From: Marinobacter caseinilyticus
GTDB taxonomy: Bacteria > Pseudomonadota > Gammaproteobacteria > Pseudomonadales > Oleiphilaceae
Length of the DNA: 64,000 nucleotides
Direction of reading: 5' to 3'
Assembly: GCF_011074955.1 (NCBI RefSeq)
Contig: NZ_WUQJ01000028.1
Location: 104,183-168,182, forward strand
Shown here: positions 45,533 to 54,909 of the stretch, in pieces
Layout of the letters: the number at the start of each line of letters is the position of its first letter
How positions within the stretch are numbered: position 1 is the first letter of the stretch
Notes under the pieces: generated by a model
Told to the model about the DNA's origin: nothing
Databases searched by the model: none
Seen by the model: only the letters and a program-made list of their open reading frames with translations
Made by a program: the position numbers and the translations under genes

Positions 45533-47665
45533 ATGGTCACAGATTTTAGTCTGGTCAGCCATGCTGCTGCGACTCTGGCATTTCTGTTGCTCGCCATTCT
45601 TGTTGCGTCCAAATACCTCCGTCGCGATACAGACCGCACCCTGTTGCTGGCTGCCATCGTATCGGTGCTTTGGGCGGCCTCCCTGGCGGCACAAAGCATC
45701 TGGAGTCAACCTCCATTTTTCATCCGCTACCTGCTCGAGTTACTCCGCGATGCGGCCTGGATTGCGGTACTTTTTGCCCTCATACGCGACGGCTCAAGAA
45801 CTATTGAATTAACGGGCCGGATACGCACTGTGCTTGGCACGATGGCACTGGGACTGGTGTTGGCCTTACTGACTGTTGGCGCCCTCGAATATTTTCTGGG
45901 TTGGGAAATTCTCAACGGTAAAACCAAGATCATTGGTCAAATCGCACTGTCGCTGCTCGGCATTTGCCTGGTTGAGCAGATCTGGCGTAATTCCGTTTCG
46001 TTTGGTCGCTCCAGTGTCAAATACATTTGCATTGGCATTGCCACTATTTTTGCGTTCGACTTTTTCATGTATTCGGATGCACTGCTCTTTGGCCATATTT
46101 CCAATGCATACTGGAATGCCCGCGGTGGGGTTAACACCCTCATTGTGCCTCTCTTTGCCGTGAATATGATCAATACCCGCAAACAGCCCGTTGATTTCCA
46201 GCTGTCCCGAAACGTTATCTTCCACGTTGGCACGCTCGTTTTCGCGGGCGGCTACCTTCTGACCGTAGCGGCTGGTGGTTATTATGTCCGGGTTCTCGGC
46301 GGAGGCTGGGGCGAAGCACTGCAGGTGTTGTTTTTCACCGCCTTTCTGACCTTCTTTGCAACGCTGCTGACCTCAAACCGTTTCAGAGCGCGGTTGATGG
46401 TATTTATCAGCCAGAATTTTTTCGATTACAAATACGACTATCGTGAAGAATGGCTGAAAATGACCCAGCTGTTTGCCCACCTGTCTGAAGACCCGCCACT
46501 TCCGGAGCGCATCGTGCGTATATTGACTGGTCTGGTTGAAAGCAATTCCGGAGTGCTCTGGATACGGGACGAGGAAGGCAACTACGTTCTCAATACTGCC
46601 GTTAACCTGGCCCCACCCAAGTACACCACCATCGATAATAAATCCGAGCTGGTGAGGTTTTTTCGGGATCGCGAATGGATCATAGACCTTAACGAATACC
46701 GGATTGATCCCGTACGCTACAACCTCCTCGAAATCCCGGACGCCATCCTCAAATTTACCGATGGCTGGCTTGTCATACCAATGTATCTCGGCGAAGAACT
46801 CTACGGCATTGTGCTGATCGGTACCCCTTACGCCAAGGTGGAACTGAACTGGGAGAATTTTGATCTTGTGCGCGTGGTTGCCCGTCAGACCTCTAACCTT
46901 CTGGCGCAGGCGGATGCTCAGAATCGCCTCTCCCGGGCCATGCAATTCGAGGCAGTGAGCAAAGCCTCCGCGTTCATGGTTCATGACCTTAAGACGTTGA
47001 TTGCGCAACTCTCCCTTATGGTCAAAAATGCCCCAAAACATCGCGGTAACCCAGCGTTCATTGACGACATGATCCACACCACGGATCATGCCGTGCGAAA
47101 AATGGCCAACCTCGTCGACCATATTCGAAAACCCACTGAAAACTCCAGCCAGGCCCTCCCCATTGACCTCTTCAGTCTGGTATCGGACCTGGCTGCCCAA
47201 TACGCACGCAACAAGCCAGCCCCACAAGTCGAAGGACCAAAGGAGCAAGTCATGGTCCGCGCCGACCCGGAGCTCCTGCGCAGTGTTCTCGGCCACTTAA
47301 TACAAAACGCTCAGGATGCGACGCCACCCGGAGGCGAAGTGACGCTGACTCTGAAAAAATCCAGCGGTCAAGTTGTTCTGTTCATTCAGGATAGTGGTAC
47401 CGGCATGTCAGAAGAGTTCATAAAGCTGCAATTATTCAAGCCCTTCGAAAGCACCAAAGGCTTGGCGGGCATGGGCATCGGCGCCTATCAGGCCCGTGAG
47501 TATGTCCGACAGATTGGGGGCAATATCGATGTCACCAGTGAACCGGGTGTCGGTTCGTGCTTTTCGGTTCGCTTCCCCATTGCCAAAACCACCAGCAATA
47601 CCGCGACTGGAATGGAGGGCTTGATCGACTTACCCGGAGCCCAGGAGGCTGGTGGCGCCGAATAA
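45533..47665 (+). CDS. prsK: XrtA/PEP-CTERM system sensor histidine kinase PrsK
   Basis: Sensor kinase of the PEP-CTERM/exosortase regulatory pair. The 710-aa product has about eight N-terminal membrane segments (first 280 residues), a GAF domain (about 310-460), a HisKA box FMVHDLKTLIAQLSLM with His484, and an ATPase domain with HLIQNAQDA, DSGTGMSEEF and GMGIGAYQAREYV. The GAF-kinase layout and the order prsK-prsR-prsT match the described family. The signal sensed is unknown. A 17-bp hairpin, AGCCGGACGGTCCGGCT, lies 30 bp upstream of the start. Confidence 0.93.
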   Translation: MVTDFSLVSHAAATLAFLLLAILVASKYLRRDTDRTLLLAAIVSVLWAASLAAQSIWSQPPFFIRYLLELLRDAAWIAVLFALIRDGSRTIELTGRIRTVLGTMALGLVLALLTVGALEYFLGWEILNGKTKIIGQIALSLLGICLVEQIWRNSVSFGRSSVKYICIGIATIFAFDFFMYSDALLFGHISNAYWNARGGVNTLIVPLFAVNMINTRKQPVDFQLSRNVIFHVGTLVFAGGYLLTVAAGGYYVRVLGGGWGEALQVLFFTAFLTFFATLLTSNRFRARLMVFISQNFFDYKYDYREEWLKMTQLFAHLSEDPPLPERIVRILTGLVESNSGVLWIRDEEGNYVLNTAVNLAPPKYTTIDNKSELVRFFRDREWIIDLNEYRIDPVRYNLLEIPDAILKFTDGWLVIPMYLGEELYGIVLIGTPYAKVELNWENFDLVRVVARQTSNLLAQADAQNRLSRAMQFEAVSKASAFMVHDLKTLIAQLSLMVKNAPKHRGNPAFIDDMIHTTDHAVRKMANLVDHIRKPTENSSQALPIDLFSLVSDLAAQYARNKPAPQVEGPKEQVMVRADPELLRSVLGHLIQNAQDATPPGGEVTLTLKKSSGQVVLFIQDSGTGMSEEFIKLQLFKPFESTKGLAGMGIGAYQAREYVRQIGGNIDVTSEPGVGSCFSVRFPIAKTTSNTATGMEGLIDLPGAQEAGGAE

Positions 47666-47822
47666 TTGGCGTTTCGGAGCATTGGACATTATTGTGATTG
47701 CAATGCGTCAAAATTCAGTGAAAACTTCACCTTGGGGTTTGATCTGCTATATCACTCTAAAAATGCACAAAACCGAATGAGTCAGTGCTTATCACGATAA
47801 CCGAAAAGGATTTGTCGCTGTT

Positions 47823-49196
47823 GTGAGTAAACGCATCTTGATTGTTGAAGACGACCCAGGACTCCAGAGCCAAATGCGCTGGTGTTTCAATGATGAGTTG
47901 GATATCAGTGTTGCCAGTGACCGAGAGTCGGCCCTGACGGCCCTACGCCGTCTGGAACCGGACGTCGTCACTCTGGATCTGGGATTGCCACCGGATGCTG
48001 GCGGCGCCAGTCAGGGCTTTGCCCTGCTGGACGATATCCTGCGCTTATCCCCTCAAACCAAAGTGATCGTCGTCACCGGGCGTGAAGATAAGGAAAACGC
48101 TGTCAAGGCCATCGGAATGGGGGCAAGCGATTTTTATCAGAAACCCCTCGATGCCGATATCCTCACGTTTGTTGTCAACCGTGCGCTCAGGCTGGCGGAA
48201 CTGGAAAGAGAAAACCAAGAGCTTACGCGCTTCCGTAATGGTACCTCCATCAAGGGCATTATCGCCGCCAGTCCGCAGATGCTGACGGTGTGCCGTACCC
48301 TGGAGAAGGTAGCGCCCACCGATGTCACAACACTCATCACCGGCGAGACCGGTACCGGCAAAGAATTGTTGGCACGAGCGCTCCATGACCTCAGTAATCG
48401 CGCCGACAAAAGCTTTGCGGCAATCAACTGTGCCGCCATTCCTGAAAATCTTCTGGAAAGTGAACTGTTCGGCTATGAAAAAGGCGCGTTTACAGGCGCC
48501 ACTCAAAACAAAAAAGGCAAGATCGAATCGGCGAATGGCGGCACGCTGTTTCTTGACGAAATCGGTGATATGCCCATGGCCTTGCAGGCGAAACTGCTTC
48601 GCTTCCTGCAGGAACGTACCGTCGACAGAGTGGGATCGTCTCAGCCGGTTTCCGTCGACGTCCGAGTCGTTTGTGCGACCCACCAGGATGTTCAACAGCA
48701 AGTTCGTGAAGGCACCTTCAGGGAAGATCTCTACTATCGAATCAGCGAAATCACGCTGACCGTTCCGTCGCTACGGGATCGTGACGGGGATGCGATCGTT
48801 ATTGCCCAATCATTGTTAAAGACCCTTGGGAAACAAATGGATCGACCCAACATGCAATTTGCCGAAGACGCCATCCGGTCGATCAACAGCTATTCGTGGC
48901 CCGGCAATGTTCGCGAGATGATCAATAAGGTCAAGCGCGCCATCATCATGGCGGATGGCAAACGTATCGCCGCAACGGACCTCGAACTCGCAACCCACGC
49001 CGATTGCTCAGAAAGCCATTTGAACCTGAGGCAGATTCGGGAGAACGCCGAACGTACAGCGATAATGCAAGCCCTTCAAACGAGCAACTACAACATCGCA
49101 CAAGCGTCGAGACTACTCGGTGTGACTCGACCCACAATGTACAATTTGACGGACAAATATAAGATTGATACCTCGCATGAAGCATCAGGCGCCTAA
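47823..49196 (+). CDS. prsR: PEP-CTERM-box response regulator PrsR (sigma54 activator)
   Basis: NtrC-type activator, 457 aa. It has a receiver domain with phospho-acceptor Asp52 (VVTLDLGLPP), an AAA+ sigma54-interaction domain with Walker A GETGTGKE (174-181), the sigma54 loop GAFTGA (221-226) and an arginine-finger region, and a C-terminal Fis-type HTH (IAQASRLLGVTRPTMYNL). It starts with GTG at 47823. It is expected to switch on PEP-CTERM genes with RpoN when phosphorylated by PrsK; two such promoters are visible at 52234 and 54910, and a third at 30887. The proposed binding motif is TGTCRGNNNNNYTTACA. Confidence 0.95.
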   Translation: MSKRILIVEDDPGLQSQMRWCFNDELDISVASDRESALTALRRLEPDVVTLDLGLPPDAGGASQGFALLDDILRLSPQTKVIVVTGREDKENAVKAIGMGASDFYQKPLDADILTFVVNRALRLAELERENQELTRFRNGTSIKGIIAASPQMLTVCRTLEKVAPTDVTTLITGETGTGKELLARALHDLSNRADKSFAAINCAAIPENLLESELFGYEKGAFTGATQNKKGKIESANGGTLFLDEIGDMPMALQAKLLRFLQERTVDRVGSSQPVSVDVRVVCATHQDVQQQVREGTFREDLYYRISEITLTVPSLRDRDGDAIVIAQSLLKTLGKQMDRPNMQFAEDAIRSINSYSWPGNVREMINKVKRAIIMADGKRIAATDLELATHADCSESHLNLRQIRENAERTAIMQALQTSNYNIAQASRLLGVTRPTMYNLTDKYKIDTSHEASGA

Positions 49197-49263
49197 AAGC
49201 GGGCAAATGATCTCTGCCTCTAAAATCAATGGACGACTTAGAAAGCCGCTTTAGGTGAACCTC

Positions 49264-51888
49264 ATGAGAGCACTACCAAAACTGTTTCTGTTAATGCTTG
49301 TTATTGCTGCGCCTACCGTAACATTACTGACGGGTTGCGGTGATGAGTCTGGCAATTCTGAGGCTCTTTCCCACATTAACAGAAGCGAGACCTACGCCGA
49401 GCAGGGGCAGTACCGTTCTGCCCTGATTGAAGTAAAAAATGCCATTCAGAAAGAACCTGCCAATGTCGACTACATTGTCAGGCTGGCGAATCTTTACCTT
49501 GACGTGGGCGCCGCCAAAGAAGCCTCTAAACTACTGAGCCCCTGGCTCGAATCGCAGCCTGAGGCGGTAAGTCTCACATTGGCGAAAGCCTATGTTGAAC
49601 AAGGGAAGCACTTATCCGCCGTTGAGACCCTCGACAACGTGTCACTTGACTCTCCCGAGCGACGCACCCAGGCAAACCTGATCAAAGCGGAAGCGAGAAG
49701 GCAGTCGGGCGAGACCACTGCGGCCCTTGCCATGTTCACAACGTTAAGCGACGAACACCCGGATAATGTTGAAGCGAAAGCAGGTGAAATCCGGACGCGG
49801 TTAACGATGCAACAACTCGCCGAAGCCGTCGACATTGCTGATGGCTGGACCACCCAACATGGCGATAGCGCCCGAATTTCGTACTTAAAAGGCCTGGCAC
49901 ACTATCAGTCCGACAATCTCGAACAAGCCGTGGAGGCTTTGACGGACACCCTGAGCCTGCTGCCCGACTCCGACATTTTCCTCCCTTTACGCAGGGACAC
50001 ACTGATCCTTCTCGCCCGGACGCTTACCCAGCAAGGCAAAATGACGGACGCACAAATATACAACCGTATATTGGCGGAAAATACGAACTCAGAAGCAGAG
50101 GATCAGGCGCAGACGGCAATCGGCCTGATCAAGGAGGGCAAGTTTGAAGAGGCCCAGACGATTCTGAAAAACATCCTCAAACTCAACCCGGACAACGAGC
50201 GCGTTGCGTTAATTCTCGGTGTCGTGAGTCTTGAGCAAGGCCAACACGCTGAAGGCATGACCTTGCTCACCGACAACCTGGATCCCGAGACCTCTCCCAC
50301 AGAGTTCATCCGGGCCGCAACCATGGCCCGCATCGATGCCGGTGAGCGCAATGAAGCCCTGGACACACTTAACCGGGCAATTGAAGCAAGGCCAAATGAT
50401 ACTGACCTGCTTTCAATGCATGGCATATTGGCTCTGAGCTTGCCAGGGCATGAGTCCGAGGGCGTCACGAGTCTTAGCAAAGTACTCGGAATCACTCCAA
50501 ACAAAATCAGGCTTCGCCTCGCGCTCGCAAAGCATTATGCAAACACTGACAAAAAGGAACAGGCACTCGGCCAACTGCGCATGGCCTTCACAGCCGAACC
50601 CGCGGAATGGACAGCAACGGGCACTTATTTGTCCTTGTTGCTCCAAATGGGCCTGACCAAAGAAGTGTCGGAGTTGAGGGACTCTCTGGTTTTTGGCTAT
50701 CCGGACGAGCCCGAAGCAAGATTGCTGGTGAGTATCGCTGACTTCGGACTTGGCAAGACGGAAACGGCCGTTACGGAACTCGAGACCCTGGTCGGCGACT
50801 CACCGGACTTCCAGGAGCCGCTCATTGTCCTGGCACAACTTTATCTGAAAAAGAATCAGACCGAAAAAGCCATCAATACGCTACTGACTGCAGCTGAAAT
50901 CAACCCAGCCAATCCGTTTCCGATCCAGCAGGCAAGTCAGATCTATGCCCTCAACCATTCTGCGGCCGAAGTGGACGCATGGCTGGAAAGCATAGGCAAA
51001 AGCACCCCCGCTCTTCAAACCACCACCACCGTATTGACCTCATTGCTCGACATACAACAAGGGAATTTTGCTCAGGCTCGTAACAAACTTACAGACATCA
51101 ATGATGTTGACGCACCGCCGATAGCCGAACGGGCAATGGCGCAACTGCTGATGGCCGAAGCACAAAAGGCGGCCACGGACGAAAACTGGCCCATTGCGCA
51201 TTCGAAGGTGGCAGAAGCGCAGACCATGCAGCCAAACAACCTCATCATTGCGCTGGCACAAGTCCGAATCACCACACTTGAGGGAAAGTACGCCGACGCG
51301 GCAGAGCTACTAAACGGTCTGGAGAGCTCCTTCGGTGTTTCCAAGGCCACCGTGGAGATGAGAGTTAGGTTGCTGACAGCCCAGGCTGGCACACTGGAGG
51401 CTTACCAACAGCTAAACGCACAGTGGCAGGCCTCAAAAAATCCTGCCCTCATGCCACTGCTGGTTCAACTGGCCAAGAAAGAAGATCCTTCAGCCGTCAC
51501 GTCATTAACAGAAGCCTGGCTCACGGTTGAGCCAGAAAGCATAGTGGCGGGCTTGGCCGACGCTGAAGGTTTGCTCTCAGAAGGTCGTGAGCAAGCCGCT
51601 GCCTCACGTTACAAATCGGTTCTGGAAAAGCAGCCCGAGAATATTCCAGCGCTCAATAATCTGGCTTGGCTATTGCGCGAAAGCGATGGTATTCGGGCAC
51701 TAGAGTTTGCAGAGCGAGCAAGCCGCCTGGCGCCTGACAACCCGGCCGTTTTGGATACCTACGGCTGGATTCTTCACCTGCAAGGGCAAAACAAACAAGC
51801 CATTGCAATTATGGAAAAAGCTCACGCTCAAGCGCCGGATAATAACGACATCAAAAAGCACCTTCAGTCCGTAAAACAAGCCTACTAG
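49264..51888 (+). CDS. prsT: XrtA/PEP-CTERM system TPR lipoprotein PrsT
   Basis: A large TPR-repeat lipoprotein always found with exosortase A systems. The 874-aa product has a lipoprotein signal with lipobox LLTGC (Cys25), then TPR repeats along its whole length, such as YAEQGQYRSALIEVKNAIQK and YKSVLEKQPENIPALNNLAW, ending with a motif ILHLQGQNKQAIAIMEKAH. It should face the periplasm and may guide the polysaccharide or its proteins. The ATG at 49264 has AGGTG upstream; GTG at 49255 is an alternative. It follows prsR by 67 bp. A 7-bp hairpin (51943-51962) without a T run is the only terminator-like structure after it. Confidence 0.92.
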   Translation: MRALPKLFLLMLVIAAPTVTLLTGCGDESGNSEALSHINRSETYAEQGQYRSALIEVKNAIQKEPANVDYIVRLANLYLDVGAAKEASKLLSPWLESQPEAVSLTLAKAYVEQGKHLSAVETLDNVSLDSPERRTQANLIKAEARRQSGETTAALAMFTTLSDEHPDNVEAKAGEIRTRLTMQQLAEAVDIADGWTTQHGDSARISYLKGLAHYQSDNLEQAVEALTDTLSLLPDSDIFLPLRRDTLILLARTLTQQGKMTDAQIYNRILAENTNSEAEDQAQTAIGLIKEGKFEEAQTILKNILKLNPDNERVALILGVVSLEQGQHAEGMTLLTDNLDPETSPTEFIRAATMARIDAGERNEALDTLNRAIEARPNDTDLLSMHGILALSLPGHESEGVTSLSKVLGITPNKIRLRLALAKHYANTDKKEQALGQLRMAFTAEPAEWTATGTYLSLLLQMGLTKEVSELRDSLVFGYPDEPEARLLVSIADFGLGKTETAVTELETLVGDSPDFQEPLIVLAQLYLKKNQTEKAINTLLTAAEINPANPFPIQQASQIYALNHSAAEVDAWLESIGKSTPALQTTTTVLTSLLDIQQGNFAQARNKLTDINDVDAPPIAERAMAQLLMAEAQKAATDENWPIAHSKVAEAQTMQPNNLIIALAQVRITTLEGKYADAAELLNGLESSFGVSKATVEMRVRLLTAQAGTLEAYQQLNAQWQASKNPALMPLLVQLAKKEDPSAVTSLTEAWLTVEPESIVAGLADAEGLLSEGREQAAASRYKSVLEKQPENIPALNNLAWLLRESDGIRALEFAERASRLAPDNPAVLDTYGWILHLQGQNKQAIAIMEKAHAQAPDNNDIKKHLQSVKQAY

Positions 51889-52164
51889 CCAGCCACCTGC
51901 GTGCACGGCTGAATATTCAATTCAACTCTTCTCACTCATCGGAGCAACCGTTCCTGGTTGCTTCAATGGCCTCTATATGGCCAGACCTCCGTCTTTGTAA
52001 ACTCCTGAGCGGTGCCATTTCCCAGGAAAACGCTTCAGTTTTTACAGTATTCAAACGAATGATCTGCCCCAGATCTCCACGCAATCTTTTATTTCCATTG
52101 CCGGATTTACCGGCCAACGTCTGCTGCCGACCTGACAAGAGTGTTCCTATTTATTAACAGGCAG

Positions 52165-52181
52165 TGTCAGCTTGCTTTACA
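52165..52181 (+). promoter_or_regulatory. candidate PrsR upstream activating site, copy 1
   Basis: TGTCAGCTTGCTTTACA fits TGTCRGNNNNNYTTACA. It starts 70 bp before the GG of the sigma54 promoter of the first PEP-CTERM gene. The ends TGT and ACA make it partly palindromic, as expected for a Fis-type HTH dimer. Assignment to PrsR is inference. Confidence 0.65.
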
Positions 52182-52233
52182 TAGCCAACAATAAACCCAT
52201 CCCATCCTATTGATATATAGTCTTATTTTGTTT

Positions 52234-52249
52234 TGGCACGAATTTAGCT
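52234..52249 (+). promoter_or_regulatory. sigma54 promoter of the first PEP-CTERM gene
   Basis: TGGCACGAATTTAGCT has a perfect -24 element (TGGCACG, GG at 52235-52236) and -12 GC (52247-52248) with 10-bp spacing. Transcription should start near 52259, giving a leader of about 120 nt that contains the riboswitch-like element. RpoN dependence agrees with control by PrsR. Confidence 0.85.
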
Positions 52250-52274
52250 TAAGGGATGACTGAGTTAATTTTGC

Positions 52275-52347
52275 TCGTTAGATGCCAAACTTGTTGCGAG
52301 ACAAGGACGGAAAGCTACGGGTCTCCCGAAGACAGCCGAGCCGCACA
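52275..52347 (+). promoter_or_regulatory. c-di-GMP-I (GEMM-I) riboswitch-like leader
   Basis: The leader reads GCCAAAC, a 6-bp stem (52290-52295 with 52300-52305) capped by the GNRA tetraloop GCGA (52296-52299), then GGACGGAAAGC and GCTACGGGTCT...AGACAGCCGAGC, which folds as a second stem (52321-52324 with 52330-52333, and CGG/CCG). This order matches GEMM-I: GGCAAAC, GNRA hairpin, GACGCAAAGC, ACGGGTCT, AGCCGGG. Its two departures, GGC to GCC and GACGC to GACGG, fall on bases that pair in the Vc2 structure and restore pairing (C52285-G52310). The ligand-contacting G and the intercalating A (52284, 52311) are kept. The gene's GGAG ribosome site lies 30 nt downstream; whether ligand turns the gene on or off is not clear. 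Confidence 0.7.
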
Positions 52348-52381
52348 TGAAGTCCCCGATAAATCACGGAGTGAATGATTT

Positions 52382-53176
52382 ATGAAATTTGTCAGAACGA
52401 CTTTTGCATTAGTGGCTCTGAGTGCTGCGTCGTCCCATGCCGCCATGATAAACGATGGGTCCGAAGCGAACCTGAATGAAATCATCAATGGTACCCTGCT
52501 CGTAGCAGGCAGTTCGGTCGATGTGTTGGGCGATACCGCAACAAACCAGGCAACAACCAACCCATACTTCCGATCCTCACCTGACAGCAGCAACAGCTCG
52601 GCCACCTTTTTGATCGAGATTACGGGCGGGCTATCCAGCCAGTCTTTCGGCATCTATAACGGATCAGACTACATCCAGCTGTTTTCCGGTGCGGATGAAG
52701 GCAGCTACACCACATCGGGCAGTTACGTCGGTCCGGTTGTTGATAACGCCACTCGCGCCCAGGTCAGTTTCGATATTTCTGGCGGCAGCTATAGCGTGTA
52801 TGTCAATAACACAAAGGCAGGCACATTCAGCAGCAACGAATTTGGCTTCTACCTGGGACGTGGCGGTGCGCCACTGGTCTATTCAGATTCCGAGCTGAAC
52901 GGCGGAACAGAGCGTTTTGTTGCAATTCAGGGCAAGGGTCAGTACCTGAATCTCGGCAGTGAAATCAATTACGGATGCGCCGCTGACTCTCTTGCGGACT
53001 GCACTCTTTGGGAGCGTGACGACTATATCCTGGGCTTCGAAGATGGTTCGGATAGCGACTTCAATGACCTTCTGATTTACGTAGAGGATATTGTAGCGGT
53101 TCCTGAACCGGGCACATTAGCCTTGCTGGGCCTGGGTTTGATCGGACTGGGTGCTGCGCGTCGAAAAAAAGCATGA
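52382..53176 (+). CDS. PEP-CTERM protein with DUF4114 domain
   Basis: Secreted substrate of the exosortase, 264 aa. Signal peptide (about 1-20, ending SSHA), a beta-rich body, a DUF4114 segment WERDDYILGFEDGSDSD and FNDLLIYVED (about 211-237), and the C-terminal sorting signal VPEPGTLALLGLGLIGLG plus RRKKA. XrtA is expected to cut at the PEP motif during export to the polysaccharide matrix. The gene has its own sigma54 promoter, a riboswitch-like leader and its own terminator, so it is a monocistronic unit between prsT and xrtA. Confidence 0.93.
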   Translation: MKFVRTTFALVALSAASSHAAMINDGSEANLNEIINGTLLVAGSSVDVLGDTATNQATTNPYFRSSPDSSNSSATFLIEITGGLSSQSFGIYNGSDYIQLFSGADEGSYTTSGSYVGPVVDNATRAQVSFDISGGSYSVYVNNTKAGTFSSNEFGFYLGRGGAPLVYSDSELNGGTERFVAIQGKGQYLNLGSEINYGCAADSLADCTLWERDDYILGFEDGSDSDFNDLLIYVEDIVAVPEPGTLALLGLGLIGLGAARRKKA

Positions 53177-53204
53177 CGGCCTGATCCAAATGTGACAGTA
53201 AGTG

Positions 53205-53238
53205 AAAAGCCAGTGGTTCAAGCCGCTGGCTTTTTTTT
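53205..53238 (+). terminator. rho-independent terminator of the first PEP-CTERM gene
   Basis: The stem AAAAGCCAG (53205-53213) pairs with CTGGCTTTT (53226-53234), with further GG/CC pairing inside, and is followed by a T run to 53238. It separates the PEP-CTERM gene from xrtA. The outer stem is the same as that of the terminator after the second PEP-CTERM gene. Confidence 0.88.
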
Positions 53239-53367
53239 CGCCGCGACAACAGACACGCACGAATCTGGCTGCCAGTTAACAGTGGCACTGACGACTGACC
53301 CAGGGTTTAGTAGTGACGGAATCCTCACCAAACAGTATCCTTGAGGCCTTTCTGTCAGACAAAAGAA

Positions 53368-54816
53368 ATGGACCAGATGTTACGGAAAACTCTGCAACAG
53401 ATTGCTGATGCCAAATACTATCTGCTGATAACCGCTATCAGCATGGTCCTGTGTTTCCCGACCTGGTTTCGGCTCATTCAAGAGTGGACAAAGTGGGAGC
53501 AATCGCTCGCCCATGGTTTGCCTACGTTCCTGCTTTACCTTGGCTTGTTCACCATCCACCCACCGACCCGAACAGACTCAGACAACCGACAATCCGACCA
53601 GCGGCAAACTGCTATTGAGGGGCTTGGGTTGCTGACCGTTGTTCTGGTTTGGGCCATTCTCGAACTTATTCGCATCGACACCCTTGCCTACCTGATGCTC
53701 CCGGTGGTGCTGCTGGCAGTAACAGCAACGTTACTCGGGTATAAACCGACAGTAGTATTCTTACCATATGTTCTGCTCCTGAGTCTGTCGCTTCCAATCT
53801 GGGCAGACCTGATTCCAGCACTCGTCAAGATATCCAGTGCCGTTGTTAGTACGTGGGTTGCAGGCTTTGGTGTCACGGCATTGATCGAAGGAAGCAATAT
53901 CACTCTGCCTTTCGGGCGACTGATCATTGCCAACGGCTGCTCCGGTATCGGTTATCTGGCAATCTCTATCCTATTGGCGTCAACAATTTCCATATTGAAC
54001 GACTACAAAGCCAAAGGCTGGTTGATCATGATTTGCGGCGCCGTCCTGCTCGCGTTATTGATCAATTGGGTTCGTATTACCGCTCTCGTCCTGATCGCCT
54101 ATTATTCCGACATGAAGAGCGATCTGGTCGCCAATCATGAGCTGTTTGGCTGGCTTCTGTTTGCAGCATTTGTCATTCCCATTACGATGGTTATTCCAGC
54201 TCATACTCGTCACCACAACACCCCTGCCACGCCACCGATAGTCACCAGGAACCGTTTTGTATTTGTCATCGCAGCATTTATGGCTGGAACGTTGACAATC
54301 ACGTTGCTGCAATCAACTCAACAAAATGACCCCATCTGGACTTTATCGAACCCGGATGCTCGCTCCGACGTGGGCAGCAGTCTACCCATTGCTTTGAGTT
54401 TTCCTCAGCAATTCGACCACCAGGTGTGGAATTTTCAGGTCGACAGTGTCTGGATATCGATCGCCCAAACCCAACGGCAATCCGCCGACGAAAAACTCGT
54501 ACCATACCTTCACAACCCGATTGACCCAGAGCAGTGGTACGAGGATCAGAAAAAACAGGGAAATCTGGTAAAGGTCTACCGCCGAGTCAATGGATTGCAA
54601 CGGACAGCTTACGCTCAATGGTTTCAAATCGGGACCTACCGAACCAGCAACTACACCTTCGCTAAACTGCTTCAAATCCCTGCCACTTTTCTTGGCCAGA
54701 CCCGGTTTGCCGTTGTGACATTGCAATCGAATTGCAACGCGCAATCCTGCGACAGTGCCATTCAAAAAATCACAGAAACCAGTGAGCATCTGACACTTCA
54801 GCCAAAGATACTGTAG
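53368..54816 (+). CDS. xrtA: exosortase A with C-terminal EpsI-like domain
   Basis: Polytopic inner-membrane transpeptidase-like protease that sorts PEP-CTERM proteins. The 482-aa product has about eight membrane segments and the catalytic residues Cys191 in IANGCSGIGYL, Arg236 in INWVRITAL and His257 in ANHELFGWLLF. After a last membrane helix (about 292-308) it carries a periplasmic EpsI-like (DUF3485) domain from about residue 320 to the end, with VWNFQVDSVWISIAQTQRQ. A fused exosortase-EpsI is usual for the type A system. ATG at 53368 is chosen; TTG at 53341 or ATG at 53377 are possible. No clear promoter was seen. Confidence 0.92.
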   Translation: MDQMLRKTLQQIADAKYYLLITAISMVLCFPTWFRLIQEWTKWEQSLAHGLPTFLLYLGLFTIHPPTRTDSDNRQSDQRQTAIEGLGLLTVVLVWAILELIRIDTLAYLMLPVVLLAVTATLLGYKPTVVFLPYVLLLSLSLPIWADLIPALVKISSAVVSTWVAGFGVTALIEGSNITLPFGRLIIANGCSGIGYLAISILLASTISILNDYKAKGWLIMICGAVLLALLINWVRITALVLIAYYSDMKSDLVANHELFGWLLFAAFVIPITMVIPAHTRHHNTPATPPIVTRNRFVFVIAAFMAGTLTITLLQSTQQNDPIWTLSNPDARSDVGSSLPIALSFPQQFDHQVWNFQVDSVWISIAQTQRQSADEKLVPYLHNPIDPEQWYEDQKKQGNLVKVYRRVNGLQRTAYAQWFQIGTYRTSNYTFAKLLQIPATFLGQTRFAVVTLQSNCNAQSCDSAIQKITETSEHLTLQPKIL

Positions 54817-54828
54817 CCACAGAGACAA

Positions 54829-54845
54829 TGTCGGTAATTCTTACA
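54829..54845 (+). promoter_or_regulatory. candidate PrsR upstream activating site, copy 2
   Basis: TGTCGGTAATTCTTACA fits TGTCRGNNNNNYTTACA. It lies 12 bp after the xrtA stop codon and starts 82 bp before the GG of the sigma54 promoter at 54910. Confidence 0.65.
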
Positions 54846-54909
54846 ATCTCACTGAAACAGCACCCATAAAATTCTGCGATTCATTTGTTATTAAAGAAAA
54901 TTGTACGAG

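Noticed and set aside
47733..47748. GG-N10-GC element upstream of prsR as a sigma54 promoter
   Set aside because: The spacing fits (GG 47734, GC 47746), but flanks (TTGGGG, TCTGCT) are poor and the TGTCRGNNNNNYTTACA motif is absent; such a bare match occurs often by chance.
51943..51962. Hairpin after prsT as a terminator
   Set aside because: The stem AGCAACC/GGTTGCT is perfect but no T run follows, so intrinsic termination is not supported.
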